Part shown: piece after piece, positions 25,273-35,200 of the stretch | Position numbering within the stretch: the first letter of the stretch is position 1 | How the letters are laid out: every line of letters starts with the position of its first letter | Origin: Chalciporus piperatus | Lineage: Eukaryota > Basidiomycota > Agaricomycetes > Boletales > Boletaceae | DNA: 63,199 nucleotides | Direction: 5' to 3' | Assembly (NCBI GenBank): GCA_038093975.1 | Contig: JBBPTG010000146.1 | Span: forward strand, 1 to 63,199 | Program-made: the position numbers and the translations under genes | Notes under the pieces: generated by a model | The model's database searches: none | The model's input: the letters and a program-made list of their open reading frames with translations, nothing else | What the model was told of the DNA's origin: nothing

Positions 25273-27816
25273 ATGGCGGCGGCAACGAAAGTGGTATCGA
25301 TCGAAAGCACCGAAAAGGAAGACAGCGTTCAACACGTCGAGGGACACAAGGCCGCCTCACAAGGATTGTTTAATCCTGATGTAGACGTCTCGGGCGTCGA
25401 TGAGCGTAAGCTGATGCGAAAGGTCGATTCGCGCACGATTCCTTGGCTTGCGTTTTTGTACCTGCTCGCTTTCCTCGATCGGACGAGTATTGGGAATGCA
25501 AAGGTGAGACGGGCGATGATGGGTGCAGGGATGGGGCGTACTTGTTAGAGGTTCCCCCCCTCCCCCTTGCCCCATAACCCTTCGCCCTTGATAGTTAGTG
25601 CGGAAATGCTGACGGATGAATGGATAGTTGTACAGCATGGAAACAGCGCTCCACCTGACAGACACCCAATACCTGCTCACTCTAACTCTCTTCTTCATCT
25701 CGTACTCGATCTTCGAGGTGAGTTCTGCCAGACTTTCCTCCTTGTACGTGACACTGACGCATTTCCCAAGGTCCCATCGAACATCATTTTGAAGCGCCTA
25801 CGACCTTCCATCTGGCTATCTATCCTCATGATTCTCTGGGGAATTTCCATGGTGCGCAAACATTCATTCGAAAGGTGTGTTCGCTGAAAATATTGAAAAT
25901 TTGATCTCTCTAGACAATGCAAGGCCTCGTTAAGAACTTCAGCGGCATGATGGGTATGTGTCCATCTCTACCTTCTGAAATAAATGCATCCGTTGACATC
26001 TTCGTACCTCGATAGCGATGCGATGGCTGCTCGGCACATTCGAAGCTGGGCTTTTCCCTGGTGTCACCTACTACCTCTCATGGTACGTGCCTGTCTTGGA
26101 GGTTCCCTTGATTCAGCATTTGACGGGACTCGTTTCGGGTGGGTGTAAATAGTTGGTACAAGCGTTCCGAGTTCGGTATCCGAATGGCGATCTTCTTCTC
26201 GGCCGCGACAGTCTCTGGCGCGTTCGGTGGTCTCCTCGCTGTGAGTTCCCTTTCAATAACGTCATCGTCCACCCGCGCTCTGACTAACCATGATCGATTT
26301 ACAGGCGGGTATCTCCAGAATGAACGGCGTCGGTGGCGAGGCTGCCTGGTCTTGGATCTTCATCCTTGAAGGCCTCGCCACCGTCATCGCAGGTTTCCTC
26401 TCCTTCTGGATCATCGTCGACTTCCCTGATGATGCCAAGTTCCTGAACGAGGCTGAACGCACTGTCGTCATTCGCCGACTCCAGGGCGACAACATGTTCA
26501 GTGCCGCTGGTGAGACCCTGAAGTGGAAGAACATTCGCGCGAGTTTGGTGGACTGGAAGACTTGGTTGTACAGTAAGTCTTATTTTGTTTTTCCGACCAC
26601 GGTGATTTGTTTGGGTACTGAGCGGACGTTAGTTGTTATTTACTCCGGAAGTGATATGCCCCTGTATGCGTTCGCGCTCTTCCTGCCGAGCATCATCTCC
26701 CAGGTACGTGTATCGGTCTTTCTCAGGCCTCTCGTCTGCTGACCGTGGGCTCGTACCCAATCACTTCTAACCGATAGCTCGGTAAGTGAATGTTGCAACG
26801 TTCTAGACAATGGCATCTAATGGATGGGATGGGATAGGTTACAAGGCGACCTCTGCGAACTTGTTGACGGTGCCGGTGTATGCTATTGCGTGTCTTTGCA
26901 CTTGTGGTATCGGCTTCATCGGTGATCGGTATGGTAACCGCGGGATCTTGAACCTGTACGTCTTCTCAGCGCCCTCTTTGATCGTGTGACTCACCGTTTG
27001 TTTTCTGTTTGTTAGGTGCTGCCTCAGTCTTGGTAAGTGATCACCCCCCTTCATGGATGCCAGAGTCGAGGTTGAATGGGTTTGTACATCGCAGCTGCGA
27101 CTGGGTACATTATGTTGATCGCCTCGCGCAATGCGACACTTTCATACGTTGCAGTATATTTAGCAGCTTGGTGAGTGGACTTCTTTTTCCCCCGAAAACC
27201 ACAGTCCTGATAGTGACATTTCGCAGTGGTATCTATCCTTGTATTGGTGAGTTCGGCGTTTTCCAAGACATTCGTAAACCTACATGATACTGACGGATGA
27301 TGGTTATGACCATCGTTCAATATTATATAGCCAACACTGCGTGAGTTGCACTTGTGACCCCTTTCTGTACATATGATTCTGACGTGGTGTTATACAGCTC
27401 ATGGGCAGCCAATAACACCGAAGGTGCTTACAAACGCAGCGTAACGCTCGGTATGGTCATCTGCATGTACGTCCGTTCCGAATCACCCATCTGGACTTTT
27501 TTAAAACCCTAAACGCCATCATCACAGGGGTAACATCCAGGGCGCGATCAGCTCCAACGTCTACCGTGCGAATCAAACGCCGTGGTACCCCTTGGGACAC
27601 GGTCTCGTGTTGATGTGGATCTGTTTCGGCCTCATCTCGACGGTGACCATGATCTTCTTGCTCAGGAGGGAGAATGCACGCAGGGAACGTGGAGAGAGGG
27701 ATGAGATTATTGAAGGGTTTGAAGGTGGATTTGAGGCGAACGGCAGGTATGCGAGCGTGGACGAAGCCAAGGCGGCAAAGGGTGATTTGTGGAGCGGGTA
27801 CCGGTACACGTTGTGA
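25273..27816 (+). CDS. MFS transporter, allantoate permease (DAL5-like) family
   Basis: A 12-helix major-facilitator transporter of the anion:cation symporter group. The cytoplasmic N terminus (MAAATKVVSIESTEKEDS) leads to RTIPWLAFLYLLAFLDRTSI followed by GNAK, the family's first helix. Next come TDTQYLLTLTLFFISYSIFE, VPSNIILKRLRPSIWLSILM, WLLGTFEAGLFPGVTYYLS and WYKRSEFGIRMAIFFSAATV, all typical of DAL5-type proteins. The second half has AISSNVYRANQTPWYPLGHG and ends in a charged tail finishing GDLWSGYRYTL. At least ten short introns interrupt it; several exons are very short (for example at about 25914-25950 and 27015-27030). Substrates in this family include allantoate, ureidosuccinate, nicotinate and small peptides; the actual substrate cannot be told from sequence. 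Confidence 0.9.
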
Positions 27817-28913
27817 TCCGGGGGATGTGAGAATGATATGTGATGCTGATGTATTACGAACGTTCGTCGATCGTGTATTATGGTGTTATGATGTGTATGC
27901 AACGATGTTTGTTAGTCCTTTCAGAACAGCCTTTCTGTTCTGGGAAGTTGTAACTTGTCGTTGAAACTTGAGGTTGATGAAGATTCGGATGCTTCCGCGG
28001 GTGTAGTAGAGACGAAAGTGGGGTGGGTCGCGGGAGGAGTTGTGTGGTCACCTGCACTTGGTATCATCCTCAATCGCGACCAACGTCGGCACGAACATGT
28101 CGTGGCAACAATAAGGATGTGAGTGAAAGAGGGTGGGTATTTAGAAAGACTCGCCAGTAGTGTTTTGTTACCCATCAAGTACCAAAAATTAATTGAACTT
28201 GAGCCACAAGGTCGACGTCCTAGCCAAATCGACTTTACATTGTGATTGGATATTGCCCGATTAATCGCAAAGTCTCGCGTGCTTGGTTTCCTCCGTTCGC
28301 CGGGAGAATAATGGTATCAAACCCTCCTGGATGAACGCGCTCCAAGCTCCGGCATGGGACTCGTAGAGCCAAATAGGGTGAAAGCTTGGCTGGTCGACCT
28401 GCACACCTGCAGGCTGGATGGGCGAGAGACAATAGTCCATATTTGATCGGATGAGGCGTGGAGATCGAATGGCATAATGACACTGCCAATCCCATGAGTG
28501 ATGATGAGTCGGCGACTCCCGTTGGCGACATATACGCTTCAAGCGGGGTACGTACGAGCCAACTCCATCAGCGAGTACCAATGCTCGTACCAGGACGTTT
28601 GACTGGTTGAGATGTCAATGACAATGTGCACCCACACAGTGCGCGTCCATGTGGTCAGCTTGCATCTTTTTCTCGGGCGACATTCGATCGACAATTATTG
28701 AATTAATGGATGGTTTGACGGGCAGACTCCGCCCCTTAACTCCGCGCCTGCCCTAAAGTTCACTCCTCTGAATGCCTTGTATTTAAACCCGGTTGCGGTC
28801 TCTCGATGCAACCTTAAGCTCCCCACCTTCCTTGTATACCCCCCACAGCCTTCTCTTCCCTCACTATATTTGTTTTATTAGCCAAAAAAAAATCTACATC
28901 GTCAATCGTCGCA
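27817..28913. other. intergenic region without a recognised gene
   Basis: About 1.1 kb. Open frames on the minus strand (28235-28581) overlap each other and lack domains. The last 140 bases hold the promoter of the next gene. Confidence 0.5.
28780..28787 (+). promoter_or_regulatory. TATA-like element
   Basis: TATTTAAA lies 127 bases before the ATG at 28914, followed by a pyrimidine-rich tract (CCCCACCTTCC, TTCTCTTCCC). This is consistent with the core promoter of the single-exon gene downstream. Confidence 0.4.
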
Positions 28914-29714
28914 ATGGGTCGTCCCGTCTATTCCAAAGCGTTCAAGTCCACCCCTACAGTGCGGGAACCAGAACAACCCACTTACGACAGATGGACTTAT
29001 CTCAACGCGTTCGATCCCGACTCTGACGAGTTCTTCGGGAATGAAAACGCTGTGTACGAGGACTTCATTGGCCCCGTACCGCCTGCGAGCCTAGAGGAAG
29101 AGGAAGAAGTAGAGGAGAGGAACATGCTCGTCGTCAGGATGGGTAACGCAAGCCCCATCTCGTCAGCGAGCAGCTTGAGCGACAGTATCAGTTTGCTCTC
29201 TGACGATTCAGAGGACTCCGGTCATCTCACCGTTGACGAGTTCCGTGACCTCGATCAGTTGGAGGACGGGGAGACAACCCCTACTCATCCTGCTGTGCGA
29301 GTTCGGCTCGCGAGGCGCATGCCGCCCGTGGACATCAGATGGGTAGCAGAGCACTCTCGGACCATGCAATTAGACCAGCAGTCTGCATCTCCGGTGCGCT
29401 CACATATCCAACGCGAATCACTGCCTGTGCCACCCCGAAGCGCTCCCATCCCTGTTCCAATTGCCGCCCGTCGCGCCTCGGCAGTCGACGAGCGTACATT
29501 TGCATTGTCCTCCACTCCCCCACGTCAGAGTTCGGTTGTGCATGTATCCATGTCGCCTCCACCGACGAGCACTCCCAGACTCTATACATGGGCCCGCAAC
29601 CCAGTTCACTCCTCTTCCCCGTCCGCAGGCAGCCCTTTCACCAATCCCCACGCTCGCACATCCTACACCCATCTCTCCCCTGCGCTCATTCGCATCCGTG
29701 ACGTCACGGTCTAA
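28914..29714 (+). CDS. unknown disordered protein, single exon
   Basis: The ORF encodes 266 residues from MGRPVYSKAFKSTPTV. It contains an acidic run (SLEEEEEVEERN), a Ser/Asp region (SSLSDSISLLSDDSEDSG) and a Pro/Ser/Arg-rich C-terminal half. It has no transmembrane segment and no motif I can name. A TATA-like element and a pyrimidine-rich leader support expression. It lacks introns, unlike almost all its neighbours. The codon use looks like that of neighbouring genes, so I think it is real, but I give no function. Confidence 0.65.
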   Translation: MGRPVYSKAFKSTPTVREPEQPTYDRWTYLNAFDPDSDEFFGNENAVYEDFIGPVPPASLEEEEEVEERNMLVVRMGNASPISSASSLSDSISLLSDDSEDSGHLTVDEFRDLDQLEDGETTPTHPAVRVRLARRMPPVDIRWVAEHSRTMQLDQQSASPVRSHIQRESLPVPPRSAPIPVPIAARRASAVDERTFALSSTPPRQSSVVHVSMSPPPTSTPRLYTWARNPVHSSSPSAGSPFTNPHARTSYTHLSPALIRIRDVTV

Positions 29715-30044
29715 ATAACATACTCCCCTATGCCTCACCTCAGTTCATCTTCCCAGCTTTGCGTTCCCTTTTTTCCACATCTCATTGGGTTTTGAGGGAC
29801 ATTCCGATGCATCTACGGTCATTTATATTTCTCTAACAGCACATCTAATCCGCTCACTTATCCATCATATATACAATGACCGCAAAGTAGTACTACGTCG
29901 TGCTTTGCTGTACCATCATGTGCTTTCTATAGTTATTGTGTTGCGGCAAGTGGTAGATTAGACAAGCTAGAGCAGAGTTTTCGAATCTCATTCCGCGTTC
30001 CAATCTGTAACATCTTCGGTGTGACATATCTAGATCGGTATTTA
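29715..30044. other. convergent intergenic spacer
   Basis: 330 bases between the 3' ends of two convergent genes. No gene is visible. Confidence 0.5.
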
Positions 30045-31490
30045 TCAACCCCATCTCGCATCCCACTTGTCAATACTTTGAACGATCGCCCAAGTCAATC
30101 TGCCCGACGTATTGGATAGAACCAAACAGACGGTATCCTCTGCTTCTAGCCCAGGCACCCTCAATGGCGCCTCTTTATCCTGTGCTTCTGGAATGTATGC
30201 CACTGGCGTCATCAGATTAGAATGTATGACGATCGAGATAAAGTGACTATTGTCGCCGCTAGACAAGATCGATCTATATCAAAAGGTTAAAACCAGAATT
30301 GAGAATTCTCCGGTCAGGGGACGGACGCGCGGGAGAGACGAAGAAGCGTACGTACGTCGCGGTATCGATCAATGATCCGACAAAGTGGGTGTCCATTAGA
30401 CCCGCCCAGCGGATGCATGTGATGTTGCCTATGTGAGAGAGAGAGGGGGTTTCGTAGACGGCGACGTAGGGATTCACGCGATCGTTGGCCTTGAGTCTGT
30501 TGATTTCGTTCGTCAGTTAGTGGGTCTGCTGATCCACAGGCATAGTAACGTACCTCTGAGCGCCTAGACAGGCCATACCAACCCATTCGAATAGATCCGT
30601 CATTCGCTCTTGACGCTCTTCCGAGCCTTCTTCCGCCGGTTCAGTGAGATCTCCGAAACGAGGGACATGCACATCGGTGTCGTGCCGCATGCTTGCCTTG
30701 ACCTCAATGATCGCGTGTCCCTCGGGACCAGCCGTCAATGTGGACGGGTCTGAGGAATACACAAGTTAGCCATGCATACACGGAACCGTAGCAGCCAGAC
30801 AGCACTCACACCCACCCACATACGCAACCTCCCATTTCCCAAGTCCCTGCTCCACACGTATCCTATCCCAAACCTCCAACGCATCCCTCTGACGTTTCCT
30901 CACACCAACGCTCTCCGTCTCCTTCTTCAACGATATATAAACGACTGTCCTAATCAACGTCACGTCACTCCCATTCTTTTTCACACACTACACTTCCCCT
31001 TTCCTGCGCGCGCAACGGTGGAAAAAAAAAAAGTCGTCACTCACCGTATCGTTCCGGACAACCTTTGAAAGGCATCATCGTCTTCTTCTTACCTACCAAA
31101 CCGAGTTTTTGGTACAAGGTTTTGGATATGCAGAGCGTGAGGATGCCTCGTGGGTCGATGCACCATGTATCGTTTGCATCGGTATGAAGTGGGAGAGCTT
31201 TGAATGGGCTGTTCGTATGTATGTATGTATGTATGAGAATAGGAGGTCAACGACGGGGTTCACTGACCGGTTCTGAATCGAAAGATGACACGCGTACTCG
31301 TAGAGTTCGGACAAGGCGAACAGGGATTTCGAATACGCTGTTTCGAGAGATGTGAAAGGTTGATCTGGAGTCATGTCGGACGGGAAGACGACGTCGATCT
31401 TTTAAAGTTATACCGGGTTCATTGATCACGACAGGAATCGTGAAATCGAGAAAGACGGACTTGTTGGATAAACGGATGGGACGTGGCAAG
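30045..31490 (-). CDS. RPP40: RNase P/MRP subunit p40-like protein
   Basis: RPP40-family proteins belong to the ribonuclease P complex that trims the 5' end of tRNA precursors. The exons encode, in order, KIDVVFPSDMTPDQPFTSLE, a segment DTWCIDPRGILTLCISKTLY followed by QKLGLVGKKK and PFKGCPERY, then TVVYISLKKETESVGVRKRQ and ALEVWDRIRVEQGLGKWEVA, MTDLFEWVGMACLGAQR, and YVAVYETPSLSHIGNITCIR. The last exon has SGDNSHFISIVIHSNLMTPV and ends DKWDARWG. The DPRGILTL...LGLVGKK and DLFEWVG blocks are what I recognise from the family. The 5' end is uncertain: a stop lies just upstream of DNLPRPIRLSNKSVFLDFTI, so either another exon lies upstream or the start differs. A (GTAT)n run at 31213-31233 sits in an intron. 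Confidence 0.65.
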
Positions 31491-31647
31491 TTGTCCTATC
31501 CGTGGTGAGGGCAGCGTTCCGCTGCTCAGCATCATCTTTGATTCTCTCATGGTCGAGTAACGAGCTCGAGTTGATGGTTGTCAATCGAAGAAGAGGTCTA
31601 AATTGTGCACAGCCACTGTATAGTCCCTAGTATCCACTCGTGTGATC

Positions 31648-32849
31648 TCAGCGAATGATCTCCCCAGTGTCCCCAATGACAATATTGTCTATCAGCCTCG
31701 TTTTCCCAACCCACAACGCACCACTCAGAAGGACGGGTGCACCAGCTGACACCTTCCTTAGCTCAGAATCCAACACCTCGAAACTCTCCGAGTCATTCAT
31801 CTCGACATAGTCGAGCTTCATATGGATCCCCCGCGAACCAGCAGACTCCGTCGCCGCAGATACGAACACCTGCGCAGCACGTATACACCCCTCTTTCGTC
31901 CCTCCAACCACCCACGCAGACTCGGCAGCCCGCAATGCTTTATAAAGGGTATCAGCAACCGAGCGTTCGTCAGGAGATAGGTACGCATTCCGGGACGACA
32001 GCGCCAGCCCATCAACCGGATCTCGTTCTGTCGGAACGATACGAACGTGGTCTGCATCTGGATTCGGAAGCAGCAAGTCTCTACACATTCGTCGAAGCAA
32101 GACCGCTTGCTGGATATCTTTCTGACCGAAATAGGCGTTCGTTGGCTTTGATACGGGGTGTTGAGTGTTCAAAACGTTCCAAGTCGATTGCGAATGAACG
32201 TGAAAGTTGTGCATACCTGGATGACGTTGAACAGTTTGGTGACGACGGTAGCCACACCTCGGAAGAAATGGGGTCGACTGGCGCCTTCCATTTGGTGTCC
32301 GTACCCTTTCACTTCGACAAAGGTACCTTTTTGCGAGGAAACGTCCTGGCTTATCCCAGAGGGGTACATGTCTTTGACAGAAGGCAAGAACACAGCAGAG
32401 GGCGTTCGGATATCACCCTCGACGCTCACGCCCTGTTTCTCGAGTTGCGCGAGATCTGATGCGAGAGTTCGAGGATATGTATCGAGATCTTCATGCGGCG
32501 CGAACTGAGCCGGGTTGACAAAGATCGAAACGACCGTCAAGTCGTTTTCGCTGAGCGACCTGCGAACTGAAGTGAGGTGAAGTGTGTGAGCAGAGCCGTA
32601 CAACGGCCGGGGAGCTCGTTGAGTTGACTGACCGAGAGAAAGGTGACCATCGTGCAATGCACCCATCGTTGGCACGAATCCTACGCTCTTCTTCTCGCCA
32701 AAAGCTTTTCCTCGCCATGCTCTGTAGGCTGTGATACTGTCCAGGATTGGGATGGTAGACTCGGGGAGTTTTGAGGAAGAGGAGGAAGCCATGCGGGATG
32801 TGAAGTGGTGATAGAACGGCTGCAGGTTCCGCCAGACGTGTCGGAACAT
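31648..32849 (-). CDS. PAN6: pantothenate synthetase (pantoate-beta-alanine ligase)
   Basis: The enzyme joins pantoate and beta-alanine with ATP, the last step of vitamin B5 synthesis. Motifs are FVPTMGALHDGHLSL (ATP-binding HIGH-like region), TVVSIFVNPAQFAPHEDLDT, VEGDIRTPSAVFLPSVKDMY, GASRPHFFRGVATVVTKLFN, AYFGQKDIQQAVLLRRM and GLALSSRNAYLSPDER with the KMSKS-like SSRN site. Two introns are evident: one after HLSL that removes about 75 bases, and one after LFNVIQ at about 32210-32150. Two in-frame ATGs are possible, 32849 (MFRHVWRNLQPFYHHFTSR) and 32792 (MASSSSSKLPES). The longer form begins with a basic, hydroxylated, aromatic stretch like a mitochondrial presequence. I chose the longer start but cannot exclude use of both. 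Confidence 0.94.
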
Positions 32850-33427
32850 AAAGAAGGCTCGAGGAACTATCGAGGACGAGACGACAACTTTGTACTTGTA
32901 GAGCGGCGCATGGCAAACGGATATAAAACTTGGGACCACTTTGCCAAACGGACCAAGTTTGCCACGTGGATCTAATCTAACCGAAGCTCTTCTCTTCTCC
33001 AGCCACATTAACCACTCATCGCCTCAGGACCATTGCCCTCTTCATAATCAGATGCCATCTCGTAAAAAGCTAGAGGACTTCCAGATCCATCATGCGGTTG
33101 GTACCAGCAGCATCGTACGATTTCGCAGGCAATTCAATTACGCCGAGAATGGTTCGACACACACAAGAGAACAAATGTAGGCTTGGGAATTGCCCCGGGA
33201 ATCATGGGATCAGGAGTTGGGGAGTGTCGTCGACGTCTCCATGAAATGATACCGGAATGACACTCTGCAGCTGTTCGAATCCAGAAAAGAGAGGTGCAGG
33301 TTGCCCATGTAGATCTTCTCCGGGGTATACTGTGATTCCAACGCGGATCGTCGCGTCAAGGCCGTCCAGCGCTTCCAGAAAACTTCTATTTTTCCATGGA
33401 TTGAAATATTTGGTCAGTAAAATCGGG
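32850..33427. other. intergenic spacer
   Basis: About 580 bases between the start of pantothenate synthetase and the stop of the dolichyl-pyrophosphate phosphatase gene. A frame on the minus strand (33202-33534) is open for 110 codons and overlaps the end of the latter gene; I treat it as a shadow and 3' region. Confidence 0.45.
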
Positions 33428-34399
33428 TTAATGACTGCGTTTCTGAGCGATGCCCATTCGTCGTCCCTCATACTCAGCTCTCCAGCGCTTCCATTCTGTC
33501 TCCCTCCCGCCGTCGGCCCATATCGCCCATCCATCTCTAATTTGCATCCAAGTTACCACAGGATGCATCAGAATAGCAGATCGAGCGCGTCCAAAGATCG
33601 AGAGGGGCCGCGTTTGAGGTAAGAGCTCTGTCAGAACGTAGTGCGCGGTCCCGAAGCATGCACCAATGCCGAGTCCCCATACCACTTGATGCGGAGTGTG
33701 GTACAACAGGAACAACCTAATAGGAAGACGTCTCGCGTTCGGACAACATCGTCTACTGGAGTGAACCTAACTCACCTCGAATATGCGACTACCCCAACCC
33801 ACCCAACAATGGCGAGATAGACAAAACATCTGAAGAGGATGTCCAACATGGGGGACCCGCTGGCGGCAAACCGATGACGGAAATACATGTGGCAGATTAA
33901 GAAAGCGCCGAAATATCCCATGTATTGGCTGTGTGACGACGGGAAACCATATCCGTTCAGATGAAGTTTGCTGTCTACACGCAGAGATCGGAAGTTAAAC
34001 GCTGAGCATCGTCTGAGCGCTGGCCTGTGATTGGATACATACCATCTGGTCGTTCCTCTTTGAATATATGCTTCAGGATGAAATTGAGTCCTTCGCAGAG
34101 TAATTGTCCCGCCCACATGTTAATGATGGTGAGCTCGCGCGTCTGTACGGCGAGTACAGCATATGCGGGCTATGTAGTTGCAGTCTGGTTTGCACGCGTC
34201 CAACGAATGCCACGACTGGGCGTCATCTGTCTAACGCACCATGAGAAGAATTGGGCTCAAAGTAAGGAGCGCCAACACGAAAGAGGTGTCAGAGGAAGCA
34301 TCATCTGGAATAGCAAGTGAGCTACGAGGAAGAAGGACAAAAAAACGTTCATGGCTCACATATGACGTGGGTCAGGTCCAGCGAAACCCTGTTTGCCAT
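33428..34399 (-). CDS. CWH8: dolichyl-pyrophosphate phosphatase (PAP2 family)
   Basis: The enzyme hydrolyses dolichyl pyrophosphate on the luminal side of the ER to recycle the carrier of N-glycosylation. The ATG at 34399 gives MANRVSLDLTHVIY and, after an intron, DDASSDTSFVLALLTL. Later exons contain INMWAGQLLCEGLNFILK followed by the K-x6-RP motif, LHLNGYGFPSSHSQYMGYFG (PSSHS motif) and YSR followed by LFLLYHTPHQVVWGLG (SR-x5-H motif); these are the three phosphatase motifs of the PAP2 superfamily. The C-terminal tail IRDGWAIWADGGRETEWKRW is typical of DOLPP1/CWH8. Hydrophobic segments fit a four-helix ER membrane protein. The stop at 33428 closes a tail RRMGIAQKRSH. Confidence 0.9.
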
Positions 34400-35200
34400 G
34401 TTCCAGGTTCGTTGATTTGGGGGTATGAACACCTCGAAGTTTTGAGTCGACAGTTACAGACTTACAGTACTAGTACAAGCAGTAGCAGTACGTCAGTAGT
34501 AGCTCAGCCACACCGCGCCACATCATCATTTCGTCATGTCGATCATTATTGCTGTTTTCAGTAGAGTTGGCAGTGTGAGAAAATACACGAAACTGCCGCA
34601 TCGTCCTCCAGCCTGAGCGTCCAACTCAAAATCGCGATATCTCGCGATCTAGCAAACGGACCACCTCAAATCATTCAATACCACCATCCAGTTGTTCGTC
34701 CGCAGGGAATCACGCAAAAAAATACGACATCTACCGCTTCCTTCGATCACTTCAAAAATCACCTCTCGCCGACCTCAGATTCGATTTTACGGCCAAACGC
34801 GCACGTCAGGCGCTCAACCGAACGTACGGAGGAGCTCGCAGGGGATCAGCCGAGCGCAGGGAGGGATTTTACTGGTGGCCCGGGAGCTTGCTGCTGCAGG
34901 TAGTCATTCTCGCGGATCGCGGATGACTTGAAATCAGTCTATTCGTTAGATCCACCATACCTTAGCAGGACAATCATGTCTACTGTCTAACATGCTTTCG
35001 TAAATGACCATGAGTTCCTCGGGATGGTTTGCAACTGAAATCGTATCGCGGAAGTGATTGATAAGTCAGATACTGTCACTGGTCAACTACGGCCTCAATT
35101 TTTACCTCCGTTTTGCATTGACCACCTTCGCGCCCAACATCCGTGCTGCGGAACATCACCATTCCTTTGTAGTTTTCTCCTACACTCCTTCGTGATCACT
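34400..35200. other. divergent intergenic region
   Basis: About 800 bases between divergent starts. It holds a short run rich in AGTA/GTAG near 34463-34504 and no gene that I can support. Confidence 0.5.

Noticed and set aside
33282..33291. GTTCGAATCC, resembling a tRNA B box
   Set aside because: The preceding base is T where GG is expected, no A box or acceptor stem pairs around it, and it lies in the 3' region of a protein-coding gene.
33202..33534. 110-codon minus-strand frame at the end of the dolichyl-pyrophosphate phosphatase gene
   Set aside because: It overlaps the conserved C terminus in another frame and shows no domain; more likely a shadow plus 3' untranslated sequence.
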